6,273 bases of DNA, taken from NCBI GenBank assembly GCA_013824905.1, contig PNOO01000145.1, positions 1 through 6,273 of the forward strand, written 5' to 3'. The DNA comes from Syntrophus sp. (in: bacteria) (GTDB lineage: Bacteria > Desulfobacterota > Syntrophia > Syntrophales > UBA5619). Below, piece after piece: positions 5,989 through 6,273 of the stretch. The translations under genes and the position numbers were made by a program. Numbering within the stretch: position 1 is the stretch's first letter; every line of letters begins with the position of its first letter. The notes under the pieces are model-generated. The model was not told the origin of the DNA, made no database searches, and was given only the letters and a program-made list of their open reading frames with translations.

Positions 5989-6273
5989 ATGAAAAAAATA
6001 GCGGCGCGGCGCACTCGCCTCCCCCGGATTGCCTATCCGCCGTCACTGCCGATCCTGGCGCGAAAGGACGATATCATCGCCGCCGTCCGGAGATATCCCG
6101 TCGTCGTCATTACAGGCGAGACTGGCTCAGGCAAGACGACTCAGATACCAAAGATGTGCCTGGAAGCCGGTCGCGGGCTTGGAGGCCTTATCGGTTGCAC
6201 CCAGCCGCGAAGGATCGCGGCAACCACCGTCGCCCGGCGGATCGCTGAAGAGATGGGCGAAGAGATCGGCCGA
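5989..6273 (+). CDS. hrpA: HrpA-type DEAH-box ATP-dependent helicase, 5' part only
   Basis: The first 95 codons are present and the gene continues beyond the window. The protein is the N-terminal end of an HrpA-family RNA helicase, which uses ATP to unwind or remodel RNA in the cytosol. The Walker A motif GETGSGKT (43-50) is followed by TQIPK. Motif Ia, TQPRRIAA (71-78), is in the expected place. The stretch GLIGCTQPRRIAATTVARRIAEE closely resembles HrpA proteins from memory, and YPPSLP (16-21) resembles the segment before the first helicase motif of E. coli HrpA. The N-terminal extension is much shorter than in E. coli HrpA. ATG 5989 is listed but has no good ribosome binding site. An in-frame TTG at 5968, 7 bases after AAAGGA, would add seven residues and is a real alternative. 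The DEAH box and later motifs are not visible. Confidence 0.9.
   Translation, partial: MKKIAARRTRLPRIAYPPSLPILARKDDIIAAVRRYPVVVITGETGSGKTTQIPKMCLEAGRGLGGLIGCTQPRRIAATTVARRIAEEMGEEIGR

Overview
The window looks like bacterial chromosome from a Gram-negative, probably anaerobic lineage. A Desulfobacterota/'Deltaproteobacteria' member (Syntrophus- or Geobacter-like) is my best guess, but this is inference from protein character only. The direct evidence for bacteria is a tRNA-Leu gene with an encoded CCA end, Shine-Dalgarno-led genes, sigma70-type promoters and an HrpA-type helicase. No mobile element, CRISPR array or phage gene is visible. This is mostly housekeeping and metabolic sequence with a few unusual points.

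Layout from left to right. (1) A class II tRNA-Leu(UAA) gene lies on the minus strand at the left edge, with a good promoter upstream of it. (2) Divergent from it, on the plus strand, are two tandem paralogous amidohydrolases of the 5-methylthioadenosine/S-adenosylhomocysteine deaminase (MtaD/TrzA-AtzA-like) family, at 307-1659 and 1756-3090. (3) A 900-residue minus-strand gene at 3095-5797 converges on the second deaminase with only 4 bases between the stop codons. It fuses an N-terminal GH57 alpha-glucan-acting domain to a C-terminal GT5 glycogen/starch-synthase-like domain. (4) A short divergent intergenic region carries promoters for both directions. The one pointing right (TTGACA-N17-TATGAT) leads to the 5' end of an hrpA-type DEAH-box helicase gene, which runs off the window.

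The two deaminases probably act in salvage of adenosine-type by-products of SAM metabolism (MTA, SAH, 5'-deoxyadenosine). Both keep the complete metal and catalytic set. Both appear to have lost the two arginines that bind the SAH carboxylate in Thermotoga TM0936, so SAH may not be their main substrate. The GH57-GT5 protein is predicted to both synthesise and trim or rearrange an alpha-1,4-glucan, a storage-glycogen role with no obvious pathway link to its neighbours. The helicase is unrelated housekeeping.

The points most worth a second look are: the GH57-GT5 fusion with both active sites apparently intact; a possible folded leader whose closing helix covers the ribosome binding site of the first deaminase; the shared specificity change in the tandem deaminases; and three small dyads placed on promoter or translation-start signals.
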